Program-made: the position numbers and the translations under genes
Notes under the pieces: model-generated
Databases searched by the model: none
Seen by the model: the letters and a program-made list of their open reading frames with translations, nothing else
Told to the model about the DNA's origin: nothing
Shown: positions 10,174 through 19,224 of the stretch, one piece after another
How the letters are laid out: each line of letters starts with the position of its first letter
How positions within the stretch are numbered: the stretch's first letter is position 1
Source of the DNA: Chitinophaga terrae (ex Kim and Jung 2007)
Lineage (GTDB): Bacteria; Bacteroidota; Bacteroidia; Chitinophagales; Chitinophagaceae
Reading direction: 5' to 3'
Assembly: GCF_900107795.1 (NCBI RefSeq)
Contig: NZ_FNRL01000018.1
Location: 1-64,000 of the forward strand
Length of the DNA: 64,000 nt

Positions 10174-10209
10174 GGCGCCTCATTCATTTTGAGGCGTCTT
10201 CTTTTTTTA
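10174..10209 (+). terminator. Intrinsic terminator after SusD, locus 1
   Basis: CGCCTCA (10176-10182) pairs with TGAGGCG (10190-10196), followed by TCTTCTTTTTTT. It ends the sigma/FecR/SusC/SusD transcript and sits before the converging SDR gene. Confidence 0.85.
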
Positions 10210-10226
10210 TAGCAGTTCGTTATGTT

Positions 10227-10952
10227 CTAACGGGGAAACAATACCCCGGTAATTTCTTTGCAATAATCCAATAACTTTTCCTGCTTTGCCACATCATCCG
10301 CTTCAGGATTGTAACGTCTTTGCTGCTGATGAAAAAAATAACGGCCACTTACCAGGGCTTTAGGGTCGTTGCTCCCCGCCAGCCATACCTGCGTTTCATA
10401 TCCTTCCTGCAAATCGTCGGGCGCTCCTTTCCCTCCCATTTTCGTTGGCACCCAGCCGGGATCAACGGAGTTGGAATAAACATCCGTCCAGATCCTGGAT
10501 GCGGCCATAGACAGCATGAGAACATATAACTTGGAATCGGAGTAACTCAGGCGACTTATATCAGCAGCGGAACTCAGCCTTCCCTGGAGATGCATCCCGG
10601 AACTCAGGTAGATGAGCCGCCTGGGTTTCCTGATTAATGATGTAAGTATATAAGGCGCCAGTACATTGACATGCAGCAATTGTTTTGCTGAGGTGTTATA
10701 TACTCCTGCATTGTGTATGATCGCATCAAACTGCCCCAGTTCATTTACCTGTTCAGCAAGTTTTTGGGTTTCTTCAATATCAGAGAGGTCAGCGGCCAGG
10801 ATATTGGCTGCGCCTTTTACTTTATCGGCTACACTGCTTTTTCTTTGTTCGTTACGGGCATGAAGCACAACCTGGTGCCCTTTTTCTATCAATGCCTGGG
10901 CGGCTAGTAAGCCTAATCCGTCTGCTGAGCCGGTAATAAAAATTCTTGCCAT
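10227..10952 (-). CDS. Short-chain dehydrogenase/reductase (SDR)
   Basis: A 241-residue cytoplasmic oxidoreductase with the Rossmann cofactor motif TGSADGLG at residues 7-14, the NAG motif (IHNAGVY) and the catalytic YSDSK (Tyr-x-x-x-Lys) preceded by a serine-rich strand (IYLSSGMH). An Arg after the second strand (HARNEQRKSS) favours NADP(H). The substrate is unknown. It is transcribed alone and converges on SusC/SusD locus 1. The C-terminal part (GRYFFHQQQ, LLDYCKEITG) is like the retinol-dehydrogenase-like branch of SDRs. Confidence 0.9.
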   Translation of the reverse strand: MARIFITGSADGLGLLAAQALIEKGHQVVLHARNEQRKSSVADKVKGAANILAADLSDIEETQKLAEQVNELGQFDAIIHNAGVYNTSAKQLLHVNVLAPYILTSLIRKPRRLIYLSSGMHLQGRLSSAADISRLSYSDSKLYVLMLSMAASRIWTDVYSNSVDPGWVPTKMGGKGAPDDLQEGYETQVWLAGSNDPKALVSGRYFFHQQQRRYNPEADDVAKQEKLLDYCKEITGVLFPR

Positions 10953-11144
10953 TTGGTTATGGTTTTGGGAGGCTTTTTCAACTATTATAATTTCAATTAT
11001 TAAAGATAGGTAGATATAGCCAAATCGTTGATGTTCACATAAGTTGAAAACAATGCGACTTGCGCATGTAAATTCTCCTGTTCCGATAAAAAGAATAAAG
11101 CAAAAATCCTATATTTATATAGGTCAGTAAGTCTAAACATTTTT

Positions 11145-11888
11145 ATGGATATCAATAGTGCGATAAAAATACTGGAAGCCCTGGCTGCAGGCTGTTCTCC
11201 AACAACGGGTGAAATTATTCCCAATGAAAGCGTTTTAAATGAACGTAATGTAATACGTGCCTTGCAAATTGCTATTGACAACCTCAAAAAAGGGGCGCCA
11301 GCTAATGATGGGGGTGTCGGAATCTGCGAAGAAGATATTAACACAGCCATTACGCTTTTCCTGGAGCATGAGAGTACACCCACTGAAAACCGTTTAACCG
11401 ACTTCTTTATGGGCACTCGTGCATTTAAGACTACGGCATTGGTTTCCCATAGTCTTTACGGAAAATACAGAACACAGTATACCAAGGGTCAACTGCATGA
11501 TTTCTTTGCTGATTACCTGTCTAAAAGAGGGTATTTACAGCACGGAAAAAATGGTAATGGAAAGAGAACCAATGCCCCCTGGGCGAATATTGATTTTTTC
11601 CAAAAGGCAGTTTTCAATAATCTAACGGCAACTGATATAGATATTTTAAAAGAAAAGGTCAATGAATTTGGAGTCACTAAGCAGGATAATCTTGCCGATT
11701 ACGTCGTAATCGCAAGAAAAAAATATCCAAGAGCATATGAGCCATGGAATGAAGCTGAGAAACAATTGTTAAATGACGCGCTGAAACATACCAACGATGT
11801 GGAGTTGCTAACCAGATGTTTTCAAAGAGGCGAAGGCGCTATTATTTCCTTTGGAAAAAAATTGATATATGAAAGACAAAGCAGCTAA
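11145..11888 (+). CDS. Uncharacterised protein with helicase-tail-like N- and C-terminal modules
   Basis: This 247-residue protein has no signal peptide or membrane segment. The first ~50 residues (INSAIKILEALAAGCSPTTGE, then RNVIRALQIAIDNL) match a short module I associate with accessory parts of bacterial helicase-type proteins (ILxALAxGxDPxTGE ... VIRALxxAL). The last ~50 (YPRAYEPWNEAEKQLLNDALKH ... RCFQRGEGAIISFGKKL) resemble the small Myb/HTH-like module found at ends of such proteins (RAYxPWTxEED ... LxRxxGAIxSRLxKL). The middle part has Y-T-K-G-Q-L-H-D-F and a basic KNGNGKRTN loop. I infer a nucleic-acid-associated role. No helicase motor is present, so it may act with a partner encoded elsewhere. 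Confidence 0.65.
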   Translation: MDINSAIKILEALAAGCSPTTGEIIPNESVLNERNVIRALQIAIDNLKKGAPANDGGVGICEEDINTAITLFLEHESTPTENRLTDFFMGTRAFKTTALVSHSLYGKYRTQYTKGQLHDFFADYLSKRGYLQHGKNGNGKRTNAPWANIDFFQKAVFNNLTATDIDILKEKVNEFGVTKQDNLADYVVIARKKYPRAYEPWNEAEKQLLNDALKHTNDVELLTRCFQRGEGAIISFGKKLIYERQSS

Positions 11889-11910
11889 TCGTGGATGCTT
11901 ATTGATCTAG

Positions 11911-12030
11911 GTTTTCTTCCGGAGGTTTATAATCTGGGAAACAGGCTATAAACCGCCGGAAGACTACGCAAACCACAACCCCTGCACCATGGTCTGGCAA
12001 TTAGTAGAAGAATTGTTTGAATTGCAATAA
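11911..12030 (+). pseudogene. Possible gene remnant containing a 17-bp inverted repeat
   Basis: An open frame without a good start codon reads WETGYKPPEDYANHNPC and then TMVWQLVEELFELQ before a TAA. It looks like the tail of a real protein rather than random sequence. Inside it, TCTTCCGGAGGTTTATA (11915-11931) is the near-perfect inverse of 11947-11963 (16 of 17 paired) around a 15-nt loop. It may be a decayed gene end or a structured RNA. I cannot name the parent family. Confidence 0.3.
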
Positions 12031-12032
12031 AC

Positions 12033-12806
12033 CTACATCTTCAACTCCCCATTCAATATCACATTCCTATCTTCCTTCCTATCCTTATACAACACATCTT
12101 CCCAGGCGCCATACATGGCATTCGGCAACACAATGAACCGATCGCCGAACCTGGTTTTATTGCTATCTACCTGTTGGCCACGGTCTGCAGCCGCAAAAAT
12201 ACCGCTAAAGTCGCCAAGGTTATCGCCGATCCATAGAACAACTTCGTAATTATTGGCAATAAACGCCCGCCGGCTGTCCTTAGACGAGTTGCCGTCAGAC
12301 AGGAACAGGTGCGCCGAGTCAACATCCGGCAAGTTGAATTTGCGCAGGTTGGCCAGGGTAGCAGCAGTTTCAGGCTGGAAGCGATTGGTCACATAAAATA
12401 CGGTAACTCCCAGCTCCTTTGCATGACGCAGGAACTGCACGGCGCCCGGCACCGTGTCGCACTGCTTTTTGGCAGTCCACCGAATCCAGGAACTATCATC
12501 ATAGGTTTTACCCGCACGTGCCTGCGCCACAAAATAAGGGCTGTTATCCAGCACCGTTTCATCTATATCCGTGATGATCGCCTTTGGCAACGCGGATGGC
12601 AACTGCGCCAGGGCATCCAGCCGCAAGGTGGCCAGGTTATAGGCCTGGTAACATAAAGCGCGGTATTCCGCTGCCCGTTGCTGGAATAATGCACCCCATG
12701 CAGGGCCGCCGGGCAACAAAGCCAGATCTTTCCCGCCGGAGGAAGGGCGACAGGCGCCTAACAACAGCGCCGGTACCGCCCAGGCAAATAGTTTATACAT
12801 CCTCAT
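12033..12806 (-). CDS. 5'-nucleotidase, lipoprotein e(P4) family (class C-type acid phosphatase)
   Basis: A lipoprotein of 257 residues with lipobox Cys19 (PALLLGAC). It belongs to the HAD-type class C/e(P4) phosphatases: motif I DIDETVLDNS (two Asp, nucleophile and acid/base), motif II VTNR, and a late WIGDNLGDF acidic pair for Mg2+. Known members remove phosphate from nucleoside monophosphates, including NMN, at the outer membrane. The start ATG overlaps the stop of the upstream phosphodiesterase gene (ATGA) and has a strong AGGAGGAG site 5' of it, which decides against the longer start at 12830. Together with that enzyme it would convert nucleotides to nucleosides plus phosphate. Confidence 0.9.
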   Translation of the reverse strand: MRMYKLFAWAVPALLLGACRPSSGGKDLALLPGGPAWGALFQQRAAEYRALCYQAYNLATLRLDALAQLPSALPKAIITDIDETVLDNSPYFVAQARAGKTYDDSSWIRWTAKKQCDTVPGAVQFLRHAKELGVTVFYVTNRFQPETAATLANLRKFNLPDVDSAHLFLSDGNSSKDSRRAFIANNYEVVLWIGDNLGDFSGIFAAADRGQQVDSNKTRFGDRFIVLPNAMYGAWEDVLYKDRKEDRNVILNGELKM

Positions 12807-14047
12807 TTCTTCTCCTCCTTCGTGATCCAATGGTTTAATGTGTTGTACGGCGCCTCCAATACTATCTTGTAATAGTCGGAAGGATAATTTTGTATATCAA
12901 TCCAGGCGTGTTGAGACGCCACCGGCACCTCCCCTATTAACTGGTATTGATCCGGCTTGCCCTCCTTGAAATTATTGGTAGTAGTTAGCCAGATCTTTAC
13001 CTTACCGGTTGGTTCCAACGCTTTCCAGGTAATATCCAGGTGTCCCTGTATCACATTGAAGAGCGGCTGGGAAACTGATACTTTACCAATCAGCGGCGTA
13101 CCGTCAACTTCCCGCTGCACATCCTGCGGCACACTGATATTCATATAACGGGCGATGGTTGGCATGATGTCTACGATCGCTGGTTTATAGCGGGTAGCAT
13201 AATCATTCAGTGGTTTGTAGTTCGTTACCATCCAGGTTGTACGCTGGCGGGGCGACTGTCCTCCATGGCCTTTTCCGGTTCTCTCATCCCGCCCATGATC
13301 TGTTGTGATCACCAGCAGCCAATCTTCTTTAAATTGTTTCCTGCGGTACTGGATGGCGTCGTACAGCCTGCCTATCTGGGCATCCAGCATTTTAATGGCT
13401 GCTTCAAATTCAGGGCTATCGCCGTGCATATGCCCCATATCGTCTGTATATTCCAGGTACACCCACGAGAGATCAGGCGCATTTTTCCTGATAGTGGCAG
13501 TAGCTTCGTCCACTACTTTTTCGTCGATGCGGTGCATGAACTGCCGCTCTTTATCATGTTTGAAATTGATGGTATCCAGTTCATAGCCATCGAAATGGTA
13601 ATCGACCTTCACACTGCCTGCGTGAGGTAATTCATGGCCGATCAGTTTTGTACGGTTATCTTCCCAACTGGAAAAGATAGCCGTTTTCTTATTGGGATAC
13701 TGGGCTTTAAACAAACGGAAGATATTCTGATAGTTGTAATTCGGCGCTTTGATATCGTTGTCGGGCACATTGTGCTTGTTAACCCAGGTGCCTGTCAGCA
13801 GGCTGTTATAGCCTACAGCAGAAATGGTTGGGGTTTCGCTGTACGCATTTTTATCGCCCCCTACATACATGCGCGTATAAGTACCATCATTGATGATCCT
13901 TTTGATGTTAGGAAGCTCCAAACGCTCTATTACATCTGCAGGGATACCATCCGCAATTACAAAAACAGTCTTTTTACTACTTTGAGCATAAACGCCTGAC
14001 TGAAAAGCAAAAAACAGAATCGCTACCGATTTGGTCCATTTATTCAT
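12803..14047 (-). CDS. Alkaline-phosphatase-superfamily phosphodiesterase (nucleotide pyrophosphatase-like)
   Basis: A 414-residue secreted or periplasmic enzyme with signal peptide MNKWTKSVAILFFAFQSGVYA. Metal and catalytic signatures of the NPP/type I phosphodiesterase group are present: VIADGIP (first Asp), SETPTISAVGYNSLLTG (nucleophile Thr region), YTDDMGHMHG (Asp/His pair) and TTDHGRDERTGKGHGG (Asp-His and His). Such enzymes split phosphodiester or pyrophosphate bonds in nucleotides or lipid head groups. The C-terminal ~100 residues form a small beta-rich extra domain. It is co-transcribed with the e(P4) phosphatase (4-bp overlap) and lies downstream of SusC/SusD locus 2. Confidence 0.9.
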   Translation of the reverse strand: MNKWTKSVAILFFAFQSGVYAQSSKKTVFVIADGIPADVIERLELPNIKRIINDGTYTRMYVGGDKNAYSETPTISAVGYNSLLTGTWVNKHNVPDNDIKAPNYNYQNIFRLFKAQYPNKKTAIFSSWEDNRTKLIGHELPHAGSVKVDYHFDGYELDTINFKHDKERQFMHRIDEKVVDEATATIRKNAPDLSWVYLEYTDDMGHMHGDSPEFEAAIKMLDAQIGRLYDAIQYRRKQFKEDWLLVITTDHGRDERTGKGHGGQSPRQRTTWMVTNYKPLNDYATRYKPAIVDIMPTIARYMNISVPQDVQREVDGTPLIGKVSVSQPLFNVIQGHLDITWKALEPTGKVKIWLTTTNNFKEGKPDQYQLIGEVPVASQHAWIDIQNYPSDYYKIVLEAPYNTLNHWITKEEKK

Positions 14048-14063
14048 GAATACGATGTTTAAA

Positions 14064-14095
14064 GCTGCGCTGCCCCGATAATGATGCAGCGCAGC
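14064..14095 (-). terminator. Hairpin between SusD (locus 2) and the phosphodiesterase
   Basis: GCTGCGCTG (14064-14072) pairs perfectly with CAGCGCAGC (14087-14095). In the direction of the operon no long T-run follows, so it more likely acts as an attenuator or RNA-stability element that lowers enzyme expression relative to SusC/SusD. On the plus strand it is followed by a T-rich tract. Confidence 0.55.
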
Positions 14096-14122
14096 AGATT
14101 ATTTATTTTTTAGTGCAGGCGG

Positions 14123-15577
14123 TCAGGGTCTGATCAACCACATCACACCGTTAATATTATCGCCTTCCGGGTACTGGCGGGAAATAGCTTCCAACACGTG
14201 ATCTTTATTCAACTGCAACTCGCTTTCCGGGTACATCCATCTTTTAGGGATCTTGTGATCATTAAGCATACCTGATCCCGCCACATCAAAAGCGGGGAAA
14301 CCTGTTCTGCGTTGCTCGTAGAACGGCTGCCAGCCGCTGTTAAAGAAAGATGCAATATACTTCTGCGTGATAACCTGTTGCAAGCCATTGGCAGCAGACA
14401 ACTTCACGGAAGCCTGCTCCACGTATTTATCAATAGTTGGCTGATCGATATGATAGAACGTCATAGATGCCCTGATGCCCTTTTCATAGAAATCGCTGGC
14501 CGAACCGCTGATCCATCCTTTCAACACGCCTTCTGCCAGGATAAACTGCTGCTCCGGGTACCCCAATGCAATACTGGGTTCATTTGTTGGGTTATTATAG
14601 AACCGGGGATTGATCTTGGATATTTCTCCCGCTACTGTTCTTGCGTTGTTCTCGTTCACCGGCGCACTTCCTTTTGCTCCGCCATAAGCGTTAAAATCAT
14701 CAGCCGGTAAGGCGGCGAATTTAGGCGCTTTGTCGGCAAAGCTGAATAAACGCACGTCCTTCAGGTCTTTCAACAGGTTCACAAAACTTTCTTCCATATA
14801 ATCAGCTGTCTGCAAATCGTTATTGTTGAAATACGGATAACGGTTTCCCTGCAGATCATAGAATTTCAAAACTACGTTATCTTCGTTCCCAGTCAGCAAC
14901 GGGTAAGTAGTTGGATTGTTGACGATTTCGGCAAAACGCTGCTTCACATCGATCTTCGACTTTCCTTCTTTCAGCGACAAACTCATTAATACCCGTAACG
15001 ATAAAGCATTGATGGCGCGTTTCCACTGCTGCATCTTGCCGTTGTAAAGGATATCGCCCTGCACATCGGCGGTACCGGCGCCAATCATGTTGTTGGCTGC
15101 TTTCAGGTCGTCCAGGATGCCGAGATAAATATCTTCCTGTTTGTCGTAAGCAGGATCGCCCAGGCCATCATCCCCTTTCAATGCATTGCTGTAAGGCACG
15201 TCCCCGAAGGTTTGGGTCAGCTGCAGGAAATACCAGGCGCGGAAAAACTTTGCCAGTGGCAGGTACTCCGGCTTGCCCTGTGCAACAGCCGCTTCCTCCA
15301 TCTTCAATACCTGGCGCAAGCTTCCATAGGTACCGAAACCGGCCCTGTCCCAGCCATAGTACTGGTTCACGTTAGACGCATCTGTGTATACCATCTGGCG
15401 GCAGGCTAATGCGGCGCTAATGCTGGTAGACTGAAATGCGTTCTGTATAATGGAATTCAATAACAGATCGGGTGTAGCGATGGTCGACTTGTTAGGATCT
15501 ACCTGGAATTCGCTGAATTTTTTACATCCCGATTGTATGACAAGGATACTCAGTAATATAAATACGATTTTTTTCAT
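14123..15577 (-). CDS. SusD/RagB-family nutrient-binding lipoprotein, locus 2
   Basis: A lipoprotein of 484 residues from the MKKIVF start, with lipobox Cys18 (LVIQSGC). The N-terminal FQVDPNKSTIATPDLLLNSIIQNAF and C-terminal QVITQKYIASFFNSGWQPFYEQRRTGFP, plus the PKRWMYPESELQLN segment, are typical of the SusD-like branch called SusD/RagB nutrient-binding lipoproteins. It works with the SusC receptor just upstream. The SusC stop and an upstream ATG overlap (TAATG at 15587-15591), so translation is coupled. The extra residues MRWF would precede the signal peptide if that ATG were used. Confidence 0.94.
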   Translation of the reverse strand: MKKIVFILLSILVIQSGCKKFSEFQVDPNKSTIATPDLLLNSIIQNAFQSTSISAALACRQMVYTDASNVNQYYGWDRAGFGTYGSLRQVLKMEEAAVAQGKPEYLPLAKFFRAWYFLQLTQTFGDVPYSNALKGDDGLGDPAYDKQEDIYLGILDDLKAANNMIGAGTADVQGDILYNGKMQQWKRAINALSLRVLMSLSLKEGKSKIDVKQRFAEIVNNPTTYPLLTGNEDNVVLKFYDLQGNRYPYFNNNDLQTADYMEESFVNLLKDLKDVRLFSFADKAPKFAALPADDFNAYGGAKGSAPVNENNARTVAGEISKINPRFYNNPTNEPSIALGYPEQQFILAEGVLKGWISGSASDFYEKGIRASMTFYHIDQPTIDKYVEQASVKLSAANGLQQVITQKYIASFFNSGWQPFYEQRRTGFPAFDVAGSGMLNDHKIPKRWMYPESELQLNKDHVLEAISRQYPEGDNINGVMWLIRP

Positions 15578-15588
15578 AAACCAGCGCA

Positions 15589-18500
15589 TTAGAACTTAAC
15601 GTTAAAATTGATACCCATAGAACGTGTAGAGGGCGTCTGCAGATTATCAGCAGCCGGATCAGGATCCACATTCGGCATCTTTGAAAACAGCAGCAGGTTA
15701 CGGCCAACAAAAGACACGGTGGCTGCCCTGATGAATGACCTGCGCAACCATGCTGACGGGAATTGATAGGTAAGCGTTACCTCGCGGAGCTTCAGGAAAG
15801 TCTGCGAAAAATAATTGTAGTTATTATTCGCCCCGTTGCTGGTGTTGGTCATATAGTCGATATAGTTAACCGCTTTGGTATTACGGGCAAACGTACGGGT
15901 ATCTTTAATGATGTTGCCGTAGCTGTCGTAAGATACTTCTCCTCCCGTTACCACTACTCCCTCTCCTACATAAGTAGCCTTATTCTCGTTCGCTTCATCA
16001 CGGAAGTGGTTCACAGTGCCGGGATGCGTACCGCCCCACCACATCTTCTGGTTGGTAGTGGAGTACATCATACCGCCGATACGCCCATCAACCAGGAATT
16101 TAAAGGAGAAATTCCTGTAGGTAAAAGTATTTTCCATACCATAGGTCCAATCCGGATCATTATAACCAATGAAGCGGGAGAACACGTCATTCAACGGGAA
16201 GCCATTGCTGCCGTATATAATATTGCCCTCGGGATCTTTCTGGTATACGCTGGTAAATATCTTATCTGTACGATCTCCTACGCGCAGGAAGTTCAGCGTT
16301 TCCGCATTTCCGTAGATCTCTTTCAGGTAACGGCGGTATTTGCTGAAGTTTATCGCCACATCCCAGTTGAATACTTTACCTCTTACCGGAGACCCTGTCA
16401 GCATCAGCTCTATTCCTTTCCGCTGGTAAACGTTACCGTTAGCCAGCTTGCTGGAGTAACCGCTGGAAATAGACATTGGCACTGAAACAATATTGTTGTA
16501 ATCGCGGGTTTGGTAATAGGTTGCTTCCAAACCAATGCGGCTGTCGAATATTTTCACATCTGCACCGGCTTCCCAGCTGTCTGATGTTTGCGGGATCAGC
16601 TTACTGTTCAGCAAAGCATCGCCATACGTCAAAGACGGGAGGTTATTCCAGATAGTACCTTTGTCGAATGATGGCAGGTAACTATAGGTATAACTGTTAT
16701 CGTTCAACGTAGCGCTGGAAACCCTGGACCAGGAACCTCTGGCTTTCAGGTAAGTGATCCAGGTCGGCAGTTTGGTCAGTTGTGAGATCACTACAGCGGC
16801 GCTGACAGATGGGTAGAAGAAGCTGTTGTTTTCTATCGGCAACGTGGAGATCTTATCCTGCCTGCCTGTTGCAGAAAGATAGATCGCGTTCAGGAACTCG
16901 AGGTCTACAACGCCATAAACGCTGCTTGTTCTTCTCTCTTCCAGGTAGTTGGTAGACTGCACGGGATTAGCGGAGTTGCTTAAATTGTAGAAGCCTGGGA
17001 TAGTTAACCCATCAGTATTAGCGCTACCCCACTTGTAGTTGCGATAATAGTTGGATCCGCCGAGTTGCGCGTGGATCTTGAAGTTATTGGTGAAGGTATG
17101 GTTATAGTCGCCGATCAGGTCGGAAGCAATATCAAAATAGTTTTGCGTTGCAACGGTGAACTGGCCTCTCGACTTGTTGCCATAACCTATATAACTCTTT
17201 GGCTCTTTGTAGGTACGGTTAAGACCATAGGCGTTGATACCATTCCTGAACTGTACGGAAAACTCAGGACTGATCTTATATGAAAGGTTCAGTGACCCGA
17301 AAGTATTGTCTTTATAATAGCTGCGCAGGTACTCGTATGCCTGGAAATAAGGGTTGTTGTAATACGAGTTGTTATAGTTGCGTTGCTGGATGCCTTCTTT
17401 GCCCGGCACCCAATAATTGCGCAGGTCTTTTACACTCACATCGGCGCCTGTCCATAATACCAGGTTATAAAGATAGTTCGTAGGTCCATACCCGGTTTCA
17501 GGGAAGTTATCCGTATACTGTTTGTTGTAGGTTAAACGCGCATCCATGGATAACGCATCTGATAATTTGTAGTTGCCTGCTACGGTGAAGGAGCTGTTGT
17601 TCAGACCGGTATTGGGCACAATACCTTTCTGATAGATATGCGAAGCAGAGGCCCGGAAAGATCCTTTATCTGAGCTCTGCATAATGCTGATGTTATTGCT
17701 CGCTACTATACCGGTATTGAAAAAGTCTTTTACGTTATTTTTTCCACGGGAGATGAAGGGGATTGGAATACGTTTACCCGTTGCCGTGTCGACAGGACTG
17801 TTGAACTGCGGGGTTTCGAAATAGCCGCTTGGAGTGCTGGGATCAAGTTGATCCAGCTTTGGTCCCCATATCCAGCCGGAGCCTTCAGGTCCGCCACCGG
17901 AGCCGTCGACGTAAGTGTACTTTCCTTTAAAACCTGCGCCATATACGGTTTGTACTTCGGGAATGCGGATAAAGCTGGGTTGCAGCTGGGTAGAAGAGTT
18001 AACTTCTACGCTTAATGTTTTGCCTTTACCACGTTTGGTGGTGATCATGATAGCCCCGTTCTGCCCGATGGAGCCATAGAGGGCCGATGCGCTGGCGCCT
18101 TTCAGCACCGTCATGCTTTCTACATCATCTGCATTCACTTTATAAAAGTCGGCCGTTTGGTCGGGTATCCCGTCTATTACGATCAGAGGCTTGCGGCCGC
18201 GGAGCGATATTCCCGGGTCCTGGAACAGGTCAGTGGAGTTTTTGATATTGAGGCCCGCAACCCTTCCGGTAAGGGAGTTTACCAGGTTGGGTTCACGCGC
18301 TTTAACCAGGTTTTCGCCCTGTACTTCCTGTACAGCATACCCGAGTTTTGTTTTTTCCTTCTTCACGCCTAAGGCGGTTACTACTACCTCGGATAAACCT
18401 TTCGAGCTTTCTTCCAATACCACATCATACCTGTCCTGTTCTCCCACTGTTACCTCCTTTGGCTGGAAGCCGATGAAACTGAAAACGAGTATGTCGCCGG

Positions 18501-19017
18501 TACTGGCTTTGATAGAGAAGTCGCCCTCCTGGGTAGTTACCGTGCCTGTATTGGTACCTTTAATAAGCACAGATACGCCTGGAAGGCTTGCTCTCTTGGC
18601 ATCAGTGACATGCCCTTTTATCAGCCGGGGTGCGGGTGCAGCTGCGCCGGCGGCACGTAAAGGCTGTATAATGATCTGGCGGCCTGAAAGCCGGTAGGTA
18701 AAATTTAAGTCCCGGCCAATCACATCCAGGATCAATGACAGGCTTTGATTGCGGTTGACAAGATTAACTTTCTTTGTCAGCAAACGCGTGTTATCTACAC
18801 AAATAAAATTAAAGGCGGTTTGTTTTTGCAGGACATCAAATACCTCGCTAAGCGGCATATTGACTGCTGCCAGGGAACACTTTACTTTTGATAGGTCTCT
18901 TACGTCGTTGTTTCTATGCGCAGCCAGCAGCGGTTGAGTGCATAAAAAAAGAACAATAACTGTTAAAAGTCTGCAAAGACGTAGAATTAGAGATACAGGG
19001 TAACTCTTTTTTTTCAT
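15589..19017 (-). CDS. SusC/RagA-family TonB-linked outer-membrane receptor, locus 2
   Basis: A 1,142-residue TonB-dependent transporter. It has a signal peptide in residues 1-33 (LLTVIVLFLCTQPLLAAH), a secretin/TonB short N-terminal signalling domain (SLAAVNMPLSEVFDVLQKQ), a carboxypeptidase-regulatory-like domain (GHVTDAKRASLPGVSVLIKG), the SusC junction EVVVTALGVKKEK, a plug with SALYGSIGQNGAIMITTKRG and a barrel ending SMGINFNVKF. It should import a molecule delivered by its SusD partner. The signalling domain matches the FecR/sigma pair directly upstream. The downstream enzymes suggest a phosphoester-containing substrate such as nucleotides (inference). Confidence 0.94.
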   Translation of the reverse strand: MKKKSYPVSLILRLCRLLTVIVLFLCTQPLLAAHRNNDVRDLSKVKCSLAAVNMPLSEVFDVLQKQTAFNFICVDNTRLLTKKVNLVNRNQSLSLILDVIGRDLNFTYRLSGRQIIIQPLRAAGAAAPAPRLIKGHVTDAKRASLPGVSVLIKGTNTGTVTTQEGDFSIKASTGDILVFSFIGFQPKEVTVGEQDRYDVVLEESSKGLSEVVVTALGVKKEKTKLGYAVQEVQGENLVKAREPNLVNSLTGRVAGLNIKNSTDLFQDPGISLRGRKPLIVIDGIPDQTADFYKVNADDVESMTVLKGASASALYGSIGQNGAIMITTKRGKGKTLSVEVNSSTQLQPSFIRIPEVQTVYGAGFKGKYTYVDGSGGGPEGSGWIWGPKLDQLDPSTPSGYFETPQFNSPVDTATGKRIPIPFISRGKNNVKDFFNTGIVASNNISIMQSSDKGSFRASASHIYQKGIVPNTGLNNSSFTVAGNYKLSDALSMDARLTYNKQYTDNFPETGYGPTNYLYNLVLWTGADVSVKDLRNYWVPGKEGIQQRNYNNSYYNNPYFQAYEYLRSYYKDNTFGSLNLSYKISPEFSVQFRNGINAYGLNRTYKEPKSYIGYGNKSRGQFTVATQNYFDIASDLIGDYNHTFTNNFKIHAQLGGSNYYRNYKWGSANTDGLTIPGFYNLSNSANPVQSTNYLEERRTSSVYGVVDLEFLNAIYLSATGRQDKISTLPIENNSFFYPSVSAAVVISQLTKLPTWITYLKARGSWSRVSSATLNDNSYTYSYLPSFDKGTIWNNLPSLTYGDALLNSKLIPQTSDSWEAGADVKIFDSRIGLEATYYQTRDYNNIVSVPMSISSGYSSKLANGNVYQRKGIELMLTGSPVRGKVFNWDVAINFSKYRRYLKEIYGNAETLNFLRVGDRTDKIFTSVYQKDPEGNIIYGSNGFPLNDVFSRFIGYNDPDWTYGMENTFTYRNFSFKFLVDGRIGGMMYSTTNQKMWWGGTHPGTVNHFRDEANENKATYVGEGVVVTGGEVSYDSYGNIIKDTRTFARNTKAVNYIDYMTNTSNGANNNYNYFSQTFLKLREVTLTYQFPSAWLRRSFIRAATVSFVGRNLLLFSKMPNVDPDPAADNLQTPSTRSMGINFNVKF

Positions 19018-19067
19018 AAATTAGCAAATTCGTTAATTAGATTCCGACAATTTAATAGCGATCCGAC

Positions 19068-19097
19068 CGGCATTTCGCAGATGCCGGTTTTCCTTTT
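19068..19097 (-). promoter_or_regulatory. Hairpin in the SusC leader, locus 2
   Basis: In the 207-bp gap between FecR and SusC, CCGGCAT pairs with ATGCCGG around TTCGCAG. On the plus strand it is followed by TTTTCCTTTTTTT, terminator-like for antisense transcripts. In the sense of the operon it lies ~50-80 bases before the SusC start and may be a leader structure. Confidence 0.4.
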
Positions 19098-19224
19098 TTT
19101 AGATCATACTCATGGAAAGACTTACATAGTTTTCATGTAAAAAATTTTAGTGTTAAGGTGAACAGATTGAATTGGTATTGATAGAGGCATTTTTGTTTCA
19201 TTAATTCTTTTCCTGTCTCTCTTC

